Shown here: piece after piece, positions 15,628 to 24,504 of the stretch
How the letters are laid out: every line of letters starts with the position of its first letter
How positions within the stretch are numbered: the first letter of the stretch is position 1
Assembly (NCBI RefSeq): GCF_005144585.1
Contig: NZ_SSMQ01000001.1
Coordinates: forward strand, 248,001-312,000
Direction: 5' to 3'
Source: Polyangium fumosum
GTDB taxonomy: Bacteria > Myxococcota_A > Polyangia > Polyangiales > Polyangiaceae
DNA: 64,000 nt
Made by a program: the position numbers and the translations under genes
Notes under the pieces: model-generated
What the model was told of the DNA's origin: nothing
Databases searched by the model: none
The model's input: only the letters and a program-made list of their open reading frames with translations

Positions 15628-17339
15628 GCGGCCTCGCCTTCGTCGATGTCGCGCACGTCGACGCCGAGCTCGGCGCGGACCGCCGCGATCGCCAGCGCTT
15701 CCTGCTGCGCCTGCTCGGGCCCGAGCGCGACGGCGCGCGTCTGCGCCTGGCGCGCGAGGAAACGCGCCGCTTGCTGGAGGCCCTCGCGCGGCGGGAGGTC
15801 GAGCTCCTGCGCCACGATCTGCCCGCACCGCGCGGCGCATCGCATGCCGCCGCACGCGCCCATGCCGAGCCGCGTCCGGCGCGCGACGTCGGAGACCGAG
15901 CGGGCCCATTCGGTCCGCACGACGTGCCGCACCTCGGCCTCGGTCACCGGCTCGCACGCGCAGACCGTCGCCGCCTCGCGCGGCCGCTCTTGCACACGCT
16001 CGGCGATGTGGAGCGAGCGCGAGCCGTGACGGAAGACGAGGCGACGCGCCGCGACCGGATCGATCTCCATGCGCGCGGCGAGCTCGATCGCGTCGACGGG
16101 CTTGTCGCCGCCGGGCAGCGGTCGCTCGTGCGTGGCGCAGCGCGCGCCGATGTCGAAGCGCGCCGCGAGGACGTCGGTCATCTCCTCGGCGAAGATGCGG
16201 TAGCTCGCGAGCTTGCCGCCGATCATCGAGTAGACGCCCGGCGCGTCGTGCGCGGCGTGGTCGATGATCTGGTGCTCGCGCGAGAGCCGATCCTCGTGCG
16301 GGCCGTAGGCGTAGAGCGTGGGCCGCACGCCGGCGTAGGTGCCGATCGCGCGCGCCGTGTGGATCTGCGGGAAGACACGCGCGACGCCTTGCACGAGGTA
16401 GCGCACCTCCTCGCTCGTCGCGCGGACCTCGTCGAGGTCGCCGTAAAAGTCGTCGTCGGTCGTGCCGACGATCGTCATGTTCTGCCAGGGCGCGACGAAG
16501 ATCTGCCGGTCGTCGATGGTCTGCGCGGCGACGGCATAGTTCAAAAGCCGACGGTCGTAGACGATGTGGATGCCCTTGCCGGGGCGGACGCGCGCGCGCG
16601 TCGGTGCGATGCGGCCGAGCGAGGCGGTGATCGGGGCCCACGCGCCCGTCGCGTTGATGACCGTGCCCGTGCGCAGCTTGCCCGTCCCGCCCTTGCGCCG
16701 ATCGCGGTAGTGGACGGCGACGACCTCGCCCGTGTCCTCGCGCCGCTCGATGCGCTCGACCGTGCAGCCGACGAGGATGCGCGCGCCGCGCTCGCCCGCG
16801 TCCACGGCGTTCGCCGCGCAAAGCCGCGCGCCGTCGATGCCCCACTCGTCGAAGCTGATGCCGCCGACGATGTTGCCGCGCAGCCCCGGTTCGAGCTGCT
16901 GCATCTCCTCGGCCGTGAGCAGCGCGTGTTTTTTGCCGCGCTTGAGCGGCTGGTAGCGGTCGTACGCCTCGAAGAAGGCGTCGATGAGGGCGAACATGAT
17001 CCTCGCGCGGCCCTTGTTCTCGACGGGCATCAAGAACGGGACGCGGTGCAGCATGTGCGGCGCGATGCGCTGGATGTAGCCCGAGTCGCGGCACGAGGTC
17101 GCCGTCACGTTCGGGTCGTTCAGCATGTACCGCGGGCCGCCGTGAATGAGGCCGCTGTTGTTGCCGCTCGCGCCGAAGGCGAGGTCGTTGCGTTCGATCA
17201 GCGCGACGCGGAGGCCGCGCATCGACGCGTCGCGGGCGACGCCGGTCCCGTTCACGCCGCCGCCGATGACGACGAGGTCGACGTCGTGGTCGGATCGTCG
17301 AGGCTCTACCTTTGCGGAACTGTTGACGGGACGCGGCAT
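15624..17339 (-). CDS. glpA: anaerobic glycerol-3-phosphate dehydrogenase subunit A
   Basis: About 571 residues from ATG at 17339 (an in-frame ATG at 17351 is also possible). The FAD site VDLVVIGGGVNGTGVARDAS is at the N-terminus, followed by the family signature LIERNDLAFGASGNNSGLIHGG. The C-terminal ~100 residues form a BFD-like [2Fe-2S] domain with CACEPVTEAEV and TRLGMGACGGMRCAARCG, which distinguishes GlpA from GlpD. It oxidises sn-glycerol-3-phosphate at the membrane and is translationally coupled to the B subunit. It lies downstream of the glycosyltransferase gene on the same strand, 67 bp away. Confidence 0.92.
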   Translation of the reverse strand: MPRPVNSSAKVEPRRSDHDVDLVVIGGGVNGTGVARDASMRGLRVALIERNDLAFGASGNNSGLIHGGPRYMLNDPNVTATSCRDSGYIQRIAPHMLHRVPFLMPVENKGRARIMFALIDAFFEAYDRYQPLKRGKKHALLTAEEMQQLEPGLRGNIVGGISFDEWGIDGARLCAANAVDAGERGARILVGCTVERIERREDTGEVVAVHYRDRRKGGTGKLRTGTVINATGAWAPITASLGRIAPTRARVRPGKGIHIVYDRRLLNYAVAAQTIDDRQIFVAPWQNMTIVGTTDDDFYGDLDEVRATSEEVRYLVQGVARVFPQIHTARAIGTYAGVRPTLYAYGPHEDRLSREHQIIDHAAHDAPGVYSMIGGKLASYRIFAEEMTDVLAARFDIGARCATHERPLPGGDKPVDAIELAARMEIDPVAARRLVFRHGSRSLHIAERVQERPREAATVCACEPVTEAEVRHVVRTEWARSVSDVARRTRLGMGACGGMRCAARCGQIVAQELDLPPREGLQQAARFLARQAQTRAVALGPEQAQQEALAIAAVRAELGVDVRDIDEGEAA

Positions 17340-17406
17340 GGTGCGCGTCATAGCACGCCGCGTCGCGGGTCGCAGAGGCGCGCGAGGGGCTCGCGCGGCC
17401 CGAGGA

Positions 17407-18117
17407 CTAGCCCTTGATCCGGATCGCCCAGGTGAGCTTCGCGAGGCTCTTGAGCACGTTCGGCACGCGCTTGACGAGGTTGATCGAGGGGGGACGCTTT
17501 TCCTTCACGCGGACGGGGATCTCCTGGATCGAGAGGCCCGCGCGGTAGGCGCGGATCACGAACTCGCTCGCGAAGACGTCCTTCTCGACGACACACGCGC
17601 GCGCGATCGGCAGGAGCGCTCGCCGCGTGAACGCCTTGAGTCCATGTGTGTCCGTGCCCTGGAAGCCGAGCGTCACGCGGAGCAGGCCGTTGTAGAAAAT
17701 GCTGGCCGCGTGCCGGGCGAGCGGTCGTTCGTCAGCCGAGCCGTCGAGGAGCTTGGAGCCGATCACCATGTCGACGGAGCCGGCGTCGAGCCGCTCGACG
17801 GCGCGGCGGTGGAAATCGGCGTCGCAGAGGTCGATTTCGTCGCAGATGATGATCTCGCCGCGCGCCTCCTCGACGATGCCGCGCCGGAGGGCGCCGCCGT
17901 AGTTCGGCTCGCCGAACGAGAAGAAGCGGACCTCGGGGTATTTCGCGGCGAGCTCGGCGGCGATCTCGACCGTGCGGTCGCGCGAGCCATTCTCGGCGAG
18001 GACGATCTCGTAGGACCAATCGAAGGGGCGCAGCCGCTCGCGCAGGTCGACGACCGCGGCGTGCAGAATGGCCTCCTCGTTGTAGACCGGGATGACGATC
18101 GATATCCGGGGATCCAT
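17407..18117 (-). CDS. family 2 glycosyltransferase (dolichol-phosphate-mannose-synthase-like)
   Basis: 236 residues from ATG at 18117, overlapping the stop of the preceding oxidoreductase gene (ATGA). The GT-A start [18 protein letters not shown] and the nucleotide-sugar loop ENGSRDRT are typical of GT2. The catalytic region reads [15 protein letters not shown] in place of the common DADL. No membrane helices are present, so it is a soluble or peripheral enzyme that probably transfers a sugar to a polyprenyl-phosphate or glycan on the cytoplasmic face. Coupling with the FAD enzyme suggests one surface-glycan pathway. Confidence 0.85.
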   Translation of the reverse strand: MDPRISIVIPVYNEEAILHAAVVDLRERLRPFDWSYEIVLAENGSRDRTVEIAAELAAKYPEVRFFSFGEPNYGGALRRGIVEEARGEIIICDEIDLCDADFHRRAVERLDAGSVDMVIGSKLLDGSADERPLARHAASIFYNGLLRVTLGFQGTDTHGLKAFTRRALLPIARACVVEKDVFASEFVIRAYRAGLSIQEIPVRVKEKRPPSINLVKRVPNVLKSLAKLTWAIRIKG

Positions 18118-19445
18118 CAGGGCTCCTTCGCCGCCCCTCCGCCGAGGGAGGAGATCGCCTTCGCCGCGGCATCACGGCCGAAACGCAGGGCGTCCTCCAT
18201 CGACGAGTAATTCCATCCGCCGTAGCGGCCCGCGGTCACGATGCCGTTTCCTTCGAGGAACGGCAAGACGACCTCCAGCGATTCGAAATACGCGTGGTCG
18301 AAGATCACGTACGCGTGGTCGATGCGGCGGACCCGCGCGAAGCGGATCTGCTTCGGCGAATCGATGAGCCGCATCTCGGTGAGGCCCTCGGCGACGCGGG
18401 GCAAGAGCGCCGGGAGATCCGGCTCGCTGCGGTCCGCGAGCTCCACGTAGAGGCTCGCTTTGCCGGGCGGCGCCATTGCATCGGAGAAGTTCGAGTAACA
18501 ACCGACCCGGTAAAACGGATACTTTTCCTCGGGCACGTACACCCAGTGGAGCGGCTCTCCGCAGGGGCCGTCGAGCGCGACGTCGAGGTAATACAGGTGC
18601 GTGCAGCGCAGGCGCCGCGCCGCTTCCACGACGTTCGCCGGCGCGCCCGCGAGGCGCTCGACGAGCACGGGCAAGGGCGCCGTGGAGACGAGCACGTCGT
18701 ACGGGACGGTCTCGTCCTCGAAATGGAGCTCGCGCGCCTGAACATCGATCGACGCGGGCGCACGGCCAAGCTCGATCCGCGTCGGCAGGCTCTTCGCCAT
18801 CCCCTCGGCGAGCTTGCCGATGCCGAGCCGCGGATAGACGAACCGCGCGTTGTACCCGAGCTCCCGGTCGTTCAGGCCCACCGCGCCCGCGAGCACGTCT
18901 TCGAGCTTCGGCAAAGGCACGAACCGCGAGCACCACGCGGCCGTGATCTCCCGCGGCGAGACGCCCCAGAGCCGCGTGTTGTAGGGGATCATGAAATGCT
19001 TGCTGAACCCCTCGCCGAAATGCTGGAGGCAAAACTCCTCGAAGTTCTTCGGCGCGGGTTTGTCGGGGTTGTGATGCGCCCGGACGAACCCGTGCAGGCA
19101 TTCGTAGGCGACCTCGGGCGGCAGGCCGTAGGTGTTCGCCTGGAAGGGATACCGGGTGTAGGTGCCGTGCGACCAGATGCGCGAGCGACGCTCGACCTCG
19201 ACCCAGTCCTCGCCGATCCAGCCGAGCGCGAGCGCGCGCAGATCCGGCTCGCGCAGGTGCAGGAGGTGGCCCGTCCGATCGAAGCGGTAGCCCTCGTCCT
19301 CCAGGGTGATCGCATGCCCGCCCGGCCGGCCGAGCCGCTCGAAGAGGCGATGCGACGTGCCCGCGCGGCCGAGGTGGAACGACGCCGACATGCCAGTCAG
19401 GCCAGCGCCCAGGATCGCGACGGGGGTGCGGGGAGAACGAATCAT
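18117..19445 (-). CDS. FAD-dependent amine-oxidase/UDP-galactopyranose-mutase-like protein
   Basis: 442 residues from ATG at 19445. The FAD-binding motif [19 protein letters not shown] and the following [11 protein letters not shown] belong to the NAD(P)-binding amine-oxidase superfamily. The body is of the type often found beside glycosyltransferases ([39 protein letters not shown]), related to UDP-galactopyranose mutases and protoporphyrinogen-oxidase-like proteins. The C-terminal [20 protein letters not shown] closes the flavin site. Its stop overlaps the start of the GT2 gene, so it probably acts on a sugar or lipid-linked sugar in the same pathway. The actual reaction is unknown. Confidence 0.8.
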   Translation of the reverse strand: MIRSPRTPVAILGAGLTGMSASFHLGRAGTSHRLFERLGRPGGHAITLEDEGYRFDRTGHLLHLREPDLRALALGWIGEDWVEVERRSRIWSHGTYTRYPFQANTYGLPPEVAYECLHGFVRAHHNPDKPAPKNFEEFCLQHFGEGFSKHFMIPYNTRLWGVSPREITAAWCSRFVPLPKLEDVLAGAVGLNDRELGYNARFVYPRLGIGKLAEGMAKSLPTRIELGRAPASIDVQARELHFEDETVPYDVLVSTAPLPVLVERLAGAPANVVEAARRLRCTHLYYLDVALDGPCGEPLHWVYVPEEKYPFYRVGCYSNFSDAMAPPGKASLYVELADRSEPDLPALLPRVAEGLTEMRLIDSPKQIRFARVRRIDHAYVIFDHAYFESLEVVLPFLEGNGIVTAGRYGGWNYSSMEDALRFGRDAAAKAISSLGGGAAKEP

Positions 19446-19540
19446 CCGGTCGAGTCGGAAATCCCCGCCGCCAAACCGCAGGGAGCGCCGGACTCTAGCA
19501 GGCCTTCGTCGGACCGGGAGAGGCGTTCCGCACGATCCGG

Positions 19541-21172
19541 CTAGCGCCGGCGCAAGACGCGACCGCGCGGCCGGTCGAGCCGCATCGCGCCACGATCCAC
19601 GACGACGTGGCCGCCGAGGACGACCTTGTCGATGCCGACGGGCGGCGCGTTCGGGCCGCCCTCGCCGACACGGAGCGGATCGAAGAGCACGAGATCGGCC
19701 GCATGGCCGGGCGCGAGGCGTCCGACGCCCGGCAGGCCCACGCGCTCGGCGGGGAAGGAGGTCATGCGGCGGACGGCCTCTTCGAGCGAGAAGAGGCCGA
19801 GATCGCGGCTGTAACGGCCGAGGACGCGCGGGAAGGTGCCGAAGGAGGCGGGGTTGTGGAAGCGGCCGCGGCGCGTGAGGATCGCGTCGGTTTCGAAGGC
19901 GCAGAGCCGGTGCGAGAGGACGGCGCGGAGGGGTTCTTCGTCGGTGTCGTCGCCGGAGTAGGTGCCGATGAGCACGCGCGCCGCGCCCGAGCTCTCGCGC
20001 GAGACGTGGACGTACGCGTCGAAAGGCGAGACGCCGAGGCGGCGCGCGATCGCGGCGATGTCGAGGCCTTCGAGCGGCTCGAGCGAGGCCTTGCCGCCGC
20101 CCCAGGTGACGGTGATGTCGGACCAGTCGAGGCCAAGCGCGAGGCGGAACATCGCGAACTCGCGACGGAGGCGCGCGAGGACCTTGGGGTCGCGGATGCG
20201 CTCCTCGAAATGGTCGAGCACCCACGCGGGCAGGATCGCGTTGATGGTCGTGTTGCCGACCGTGTAGGGGAACGCGTCGAAGGCGACGTCGACGCCGGAC
20301 GCGACGGCCTCCTCGATGCGCCGGAGCACGGTGGGATAGGTGCGCCAGGTGCGGCGGCCGATGAAGATCTGGTGCGAGAGCTGGAGGCGCGCGCCGCCGC
20401 GCTTCGCCGCGATGACGAGCTCGTCGACGGAGCGCACATTGTGCGGCGCGCCGAGGAGCATCGGCTTGTAGAAGGGCGAGATCCACACGTAGGCGCGGCC
20501 GTGCACCGTGAAGATCGCGCCTTCCTCGGCGACGACGTTGCAGAGCGAGGCGAGCTCGTCCGATGGCGCGAAGACGCCCGGCTTGTAGGCGAGGCCCGCG
20601 GAGAGGCCAAAGGCGCCTTCCCGCAACGCGTCGCGCGTGGCGCGCCGGAGCGCGTCGAGCTCGTCCGGCGCAGGCGCGCGGGGCGCGTTGCCCATGACCG
20701 ACTGACGGATCGTCCCGTGCCCCGCGAGGAACGCCACGTTGAAGGCCACGCCGCGCGCCTCGATCGCGTCGAGCATCTCGGCCGTCGAGCGCCACGCGTA
20801 GGGAAATGCGCGGTCGCGCAGGATCTCCGAGGAAACGTCGGCGAGGCGCGTGGAATCTTCCGTGACCGGCGCGAGCGAATGCCCGCAGTTGCCCACGACG
20901 AGCGAGGTCACGCCCTGGCGCAGCATCGGCGCGAGGATCTCGCCGTGGTCGTCGAGCGGCAGCAGCCAATCCGCATGCGAGTGGATGTCGACGAAGCCGG
21001 GCGCGACCACGAGGCCGCGGGCGTCGAGCGTCGCCTTGCCCGTGATCGCCCCGGGGACCGTCAGCGCTGCGACCTGGCCTTCCTTGATGCCGACGTCGGC
21101 CGCGAAGCGTGGCCTGCCCGTGCCGTCGATGACGTCGCCGCCGCGCACCACGAGGTCGAATTCGTCGGTCAT
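19541..21172 (-). CDS. N-acyl-D-amino-acid deacylase (amidohydrolase family)
   Basis: 543 residues, typical length for D-aminoacylases. It begins FDLVVRGGDVIDGTG and has the metal-binding motif GFVDIHSHADW (HxH), then the usual GVTSLVVGNCGHSLAP loop whose Cys bridges metal in this family. Later LQLSHQIFIGR supplies a further His. The C-terminal GHAADLVLFDP closes the barrel as in urease-type amidohydrolases. It should hydrolyse N-acyl-D-amino acids or related amides in the cytoplasm. It is divergent from the next gene with only 32 bp between starts. Confidence 0.9.
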   Translation of the reverse strand: MTDEFDLVVRGGDVIDGTGRPRFAADVGIKEGQVAALTVPGAITGKATLDARGLVVAPGFVDIHSHADWLLPLDDHGEILAPMLRQGVTSLVVGNCGHSLAPVTEDSTRLADVSSEILRDRAFPYAWRSTAEMLDAIEARGVAFNVAFLAGHGTIRQSVMGNAPRAPAPDELDALRRATRDALREGAFGLSAGLAYKPGVFAPSDELASLCNVVAEEGAIFTVHGRAYVWISPFYKPMLLGAPHNVRSVDELVIAAKRGGARLQLSHQIFIGRRTWRTYPTVLRRIEEAVASGVDVAFDAFPYTVGNTTINAILPAWVLDHFEERIRDPKVLARLRREFAMFRLALGLDWSDITVTWGGGKASLEPLEGLDIAAIARRLGVSPFDAYVHVSRESSGAARVLIGTYSGDDTDEEPLRAVLSHRLCAFETDAILTRRGRFHNPASFGTFPRVLGRYSRDLGLFSLEEAVRRMTSFPAERVGLPGVGRLAPGHAADLVLFDPLRVGEGGPNAPPVGIDKVVLGGHVVVDRGAMRLDRPRGRVLRRR

Positions 21173-21204
21173 CTCGGGCAGGTTACCACGCTAGGATAGG
21201 CCTC

Positions 21205-22374
21205 GTGCTTGCCGTTGCCCTTGTCGTTTGCCTCGGCCTCGCGGCCGTCCTCGTGCTTGTTTTGCTGGGGCTCGGGCGCAAGCAGGACGCGGAGCGCGCC
21301 GAGCTCGATCGACGTTTCCTCGCGCTCGGCCAGGCCCTCGGCGCGGAGAGCGAAGGCGGCGCGCTGCGCGTGACCGCGCAGGGACAGCCGTTCGTGTTGC
21401 GGCTCCGCCATGGGCGTGGGGGAAGGGCGGAGATCGAGGTCGAGGCCACGGGGAGCGGCGCCGCGGCGCGGCTGCCGATCGTGATCCGGCGCGAGACGTC
21501 GGTCGACATGCTCGGCAAGAAGCTCCGGATCAACCGCGAGGTGCAGACGGGCGACGCCACCTTCGACGCCGCGGTGTACGTGGAGTCGGACGCGCCGGAT
21601 GGAGACGTCGAGCGCGTGCTCGGCGAGGCGCGCGTGCGGCAACGTGTCCTCGCGCTGCTCGACGCCGGCTTCTCGTCCGTCGCGATCCACGACGGCGGCG
21701 GCAAGCTGCTCGCCGTGCGGGACGCGGGCGAACGCTTCGATGACGGCGCCTTGCGCACGGCGTGCGGCGAGCTCGGCGCGATCACGGAGGCCTTGCCGGC
21801 GCCGAGCGCGAGGCCCGGTCCGCCGGCGCTCTGGCTCGCCGGGCCGGTCGCGGCCGTGGTGTCCGTCGTGCTCGCGTTCGTCGGGTTTTACCTGCTGTCG
21901 TGGGCGCGCGGCACGTACTACCCGCTCGGCAGCAGCGCGACGATCGTCGGCGCAGCGCTCGGGCTCGTCGCGTGGCTCTGCGCGCTCCCGCTCGTGGGCG
22001 TGCTCGTGCGCGGCCGCTCGGTGAGCTTCCGCCTGTTCGGCGCGTGCTTTTGTTTCTTGCTCCTCGCCATGCCGCTCTCTGGCGCGGGCACCGCGATCGC
22101 CATGAACGGCCGCATGGATGCGGCTCCGCCGACGTGCCTCGAGGCGCGCGTCTCCTCGAAAGGATCACGCACATACAAGACGAGCACGTCGTACTTCGTG
22201 CACCTCGACGGCCTGCCGAGGGAGGCCGCGCCCGTCGAGCTGCCGGTGCAGCGCGAGCTCTACACGTCGCTGCACGAGGGGCAGGATGTGTTCGTGGAGG
22301 TTGGGCGCGGCCGCTTCGGCTGGGCGTGGCTGAAGGGGATCCGGCTCGACGATGTCGACTGCGGCGGGTGGTAG
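21205..22374 (+). CDS. polytopic membrane protein of unknown function
   Basis: 389 residues from GTG at 21205. One N-terminal helix (1-24) is followed by a soluble region of about 180 residues, then three hydrophobic helices (around 211-235, 245-270 and 278-300) and a final ~90-residue domain with a DUF3592-like look (CLEARVSSKGSRTYKTSTSYFV, then YTSLHEGQDVFVEVGRGRFG). That end resembles the beta-rich domain seen in bacterial DUF3592 membrane proteins. No catalytic motif is visible. It sits between the deacylase (divergent) and the aconitase-like gene (138 bp downstream), with no obvious functional link. Confidence 0.75.
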   Translation: MLAVALVVCLGLAAVLVLVLLGLGRKQDAERAELDRRFLALGQALGAESEGGALRVTAQGQPFVLRLRHGRGGRAEIEVEATGSGAAARLPIVIRRETSVDMLGKKLRINREVQTGDATFDAAVYVESDAPDGDVERVLGEARVRQRVLALLDAGFSSVAIHDGGGKLLAVRDAGERFDDGALRTACGELGAITEALPAPSARPGPPALWLAGPVAAVVSVVLAFVGFYLLSWARGTYYPLGSSATIVGAALGLVAWLCALPLVGVLVRGRSVSFRLFGACFCFLLLAMPLSGAGTAIAMNGRMDAAPPTCLEARVSSKGSRTYKTSTSYFVHLDGLPREAAPVELPVQRELYTSLHEGQDVFVEVGRGRFGWAWLKGIRLDDVDCGGW

Positions 22375-22511
22375 ATGCTTTCGTGCCACGACGCGTCAAG
22401 GTGCGCGAAAAATTTGCGGAAAGACCGCATTGGATCCCGCCTCGGGATCGGGATAAATCACCGGGACGGCGCTGCAGTTCCCGTCTTTCGCCGAGGGAGG
22501 TCGAGAGGAAC

Positions 22512-24500
22512 ATGCCCATCCCCCGTCGCACATCGGTCCGCCCGAGCGGACGCACCCTGTACCTGACCGAGGATCCCGAGACGCTGCGCGCGCAGCTCGG
22601 CGGAGGTTCGATCGCGTTCGACCCCGAGCGCCACGCCCTCGTGAACAACATCTCGACCGACGAGCTCACACCGGGCTGGGTTTGTTACTACTACGACGAG
22701 ACGCTCGCCCGGTACTGCCTGGTCGGCCTGCGCGGCGGGCTCATCGAGCGCGACGCCATCAAGAACGGCGGCTTCGGCGTGATCGTCAGCGGCCGCTCGA
22801 AGGGCTGCGGATCGTCGCGCGAGACGGCGCCGTACTCCGAGCGCGAAGCGGGCATCCAGATCGTCGTCGCCAAGAGCATCGAGAAGATCTACGGGCAGAA
22901 CTGCCAGAACATCGGCCTGCTCACGACCACGGACTTCAGCGTGCTCGACCGCGTCCAGCGCGGCGAGGAGATCCCGATCTCCGAGTTCACGCGCGGGCTC
23001 GACCCGATCAGCCGCGACGTCGTCGAATACGGGGGCCTGTTCACGTACAACAAGGCGCGCCTCGCCGGTGAAGTCTCGCCGCCGACGCTCGACACCCCGG
23101 CGCGGCCGATGACGCTCTGCGAGAAGATCCTCGCCTCGCGCGCGATCGTCGACGCGAGGACGGGCGCGATCGGCGTGAAGGCGGTCAAGCCCGGCGACTC
23201 GCTCTTCGTGCGCACCGACGTCCGCTTCTCGCACGAGTACGTCACGCCGATGGCGGAGTCGCTCTTCCGCGCCGGCTTCGGCCCCGACGCGAAGGTCGAG
23301 GCGCCGGAGAGCGTGTACGCGTTCCGCGATCACCTCACGTTCCTCGACCTCGTGATGTCCGAGGCCCACAAGAAGATGGGCCTCAAGGAGCAGGCCGCCT
23401 CGCTCGCCACGGTGCAGGAGGCGTTCACCCAAAAGCACCGCGTCAAGCTCTACGGCGAGGTCGTGCGCGATGGAAAAACCGTCGGATCCGAGGCGATTTG
23501 CCACAACAAGGTGATCGAGGAGATCGCCCTGCCCGGGCAGGTCGTGGCGGGCACGGACTCGCACACGTGCATGGCCGGCGCGCTCGGATGCTTCGCGTTC
23601 GGCGTCGGCTCGACCGACATGGCGAACGCCTGGCTCACGCGCGACATCCGCGTCGCCGTGCCCGAGTCGGCGCGCTTCAACCTGCACGGGAAGCTCCGCC
23701 CCGGCGTCACCGCCAAGGACGTGATGCTCTACCTGCTCTCGCAGCCGTTCTGGAAGAGCGGCGAGGGCATCGGCAAGGTGCTGGAGTTCGCGGGCGATGG
23801 CGTGCGCGCGATGGGGCTCGACGAGCGCGCGACGCTCACGAACATGGCCGTCGAGGCGGGCGGGTTCACGGGCATCATCGAGGCCGACGAGGTCGTCGTC
23901 GAGTACCTGGTCAAGCAACGTGGCCTCGACGCGGACACGGTGCGCGCGCAGATCGTGCGGGCCGACGAGGGCGCGACGTACATGGCCGTCTTCGACGTCG
24001 ACCTCGGCGCGATCGAGCCGATGGTCGCGACCCCGGGCGACCCGCGCAACGGCGTGCCTCTGCGCTCGCTCACCGAGGTCGCGGGCGGCGACGTGAAGAT
24101 CCACGTGGCCTACGGCGGCTCGTGCACGGGCGGCAAGAAGGCGGACATGGACATGTACGCCGAGGTGCTCCGATCTGCGGTCGCGCAAGGCAAGCGCGTC
24201 GCCGACGGCGTGCACCTCTACATCCAGTTCGGCTCGCAGGACATCCGCCGTTATGCCGAGCAGAAGGGCTACATCGAGATCTTCGAGCGCGCGGGCGCCG
24301 AGCTCGTCGACCCTTCGTGCGGCGCGTGCATCAAGGCCGGGCCGGGCGTCTCGTTCACCGCGGACGAAGTCACGGTCTCTGCGATCAACCGCAACTTCCC
24401 CGGGCGATCGGGCCCCGGAAAGGTCTACCTCGCGAGCCCGCTCGTGGTCGCGGCGAGCGCGATCGCCGGGCGGATCGTCGAGCCTGCGGCGATCGCCTGA
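22512..24500 (+). CDS. aconitase-family hydro-lyase, small and large domains fused swivel-first
   Basis: 662 residues from ATG at 22512, preceded by GAGAGGAA. Residues ~1-190 are a LeuD/aconitase swivel domain (GFGVIVSGRSKGCGSSRE; the KGCGSSRE loop is diagnostic). Residues ~210-662 are the LeuC/aconitase catalytic domain with the three cluster cysteines about C353 (GTDSHTCMAGALG), C603 and C606 (DPSCGACIKAGPG). Ordinary AcnA and IPM isomerases place the swivel last or on a separate subunit. It is about 200 residues shorter than AcnA or AcnB and lacks AcnB's HEAT-like domain. It should isomerise a hydroxy-di/tricarboxylate (citrate, isopropylmalate or relative) with a [4Fe-4S] cluster; the substrate is not settled. 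Confidence 0.88.
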   Translation: MPIPRRTSVRPSGRTLYLTEDPETLRAQLGGGSIAFDPERHALVNNISTDELTPGWVCYYYDETLARYCLVGLRGGLIERDAIKNGGFGVIVSGRSKGCGSSRETAPYSEREAGIQIVVAKSIEKIYGQNCQNIGLLTTTDFSVLDRVQRGEEIPISEFTRGLDPISRDVVEYGGLFTYNKARLAGEVSPPTLDTPARPMTLCEKILASRAIVDARTGAIGVKAVKPGDSLFVRTDVRFSHEYVTPMAESLFRAGFGPDAKVEAPESVYAFRDHLTFLDLVMSEAHKKMGLKEQAASLATVQEAFTQKHRVKLYGEVVRDGKTVGSEAICHNKVIEEIALPGQVVAGTDSHTCMAGALGCFAFGVGSTDMANAWLTRDIRVAVPESARFNLHGKLRPGVTAKDVMLYLLSQPFWKSGEGIGKVLEFAGDGVRAMGLDERATLTNMAVEAGGFTGIIEADEVVVEYLVKQRGLDADTVRAQIVRADEGATYMAVFDVDLGAIEPMVATPGDPRNGVPLRSLTEVAGGDVKIHVAYGGSCTGGKKADMDMYAEVLRSAVAQGKRVADGVHLYIQFGSQDIRRYAEQKGYIEIFERAGAELVDPSCGACIKAGPGVSFTADEVTVSAINRNFPGRSGPGKVYLASPLVVAASAIAGRIVEPAAIA

Positions 24501-24504
24501 TCGC

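Noticed and set aside
22458-24215. Reverse open frame of 585 codons over the aconitase-like gene
   Set aside because: Antisense to conserved cluster motifs; low-complexity Asp/Arg/Leu repeats.
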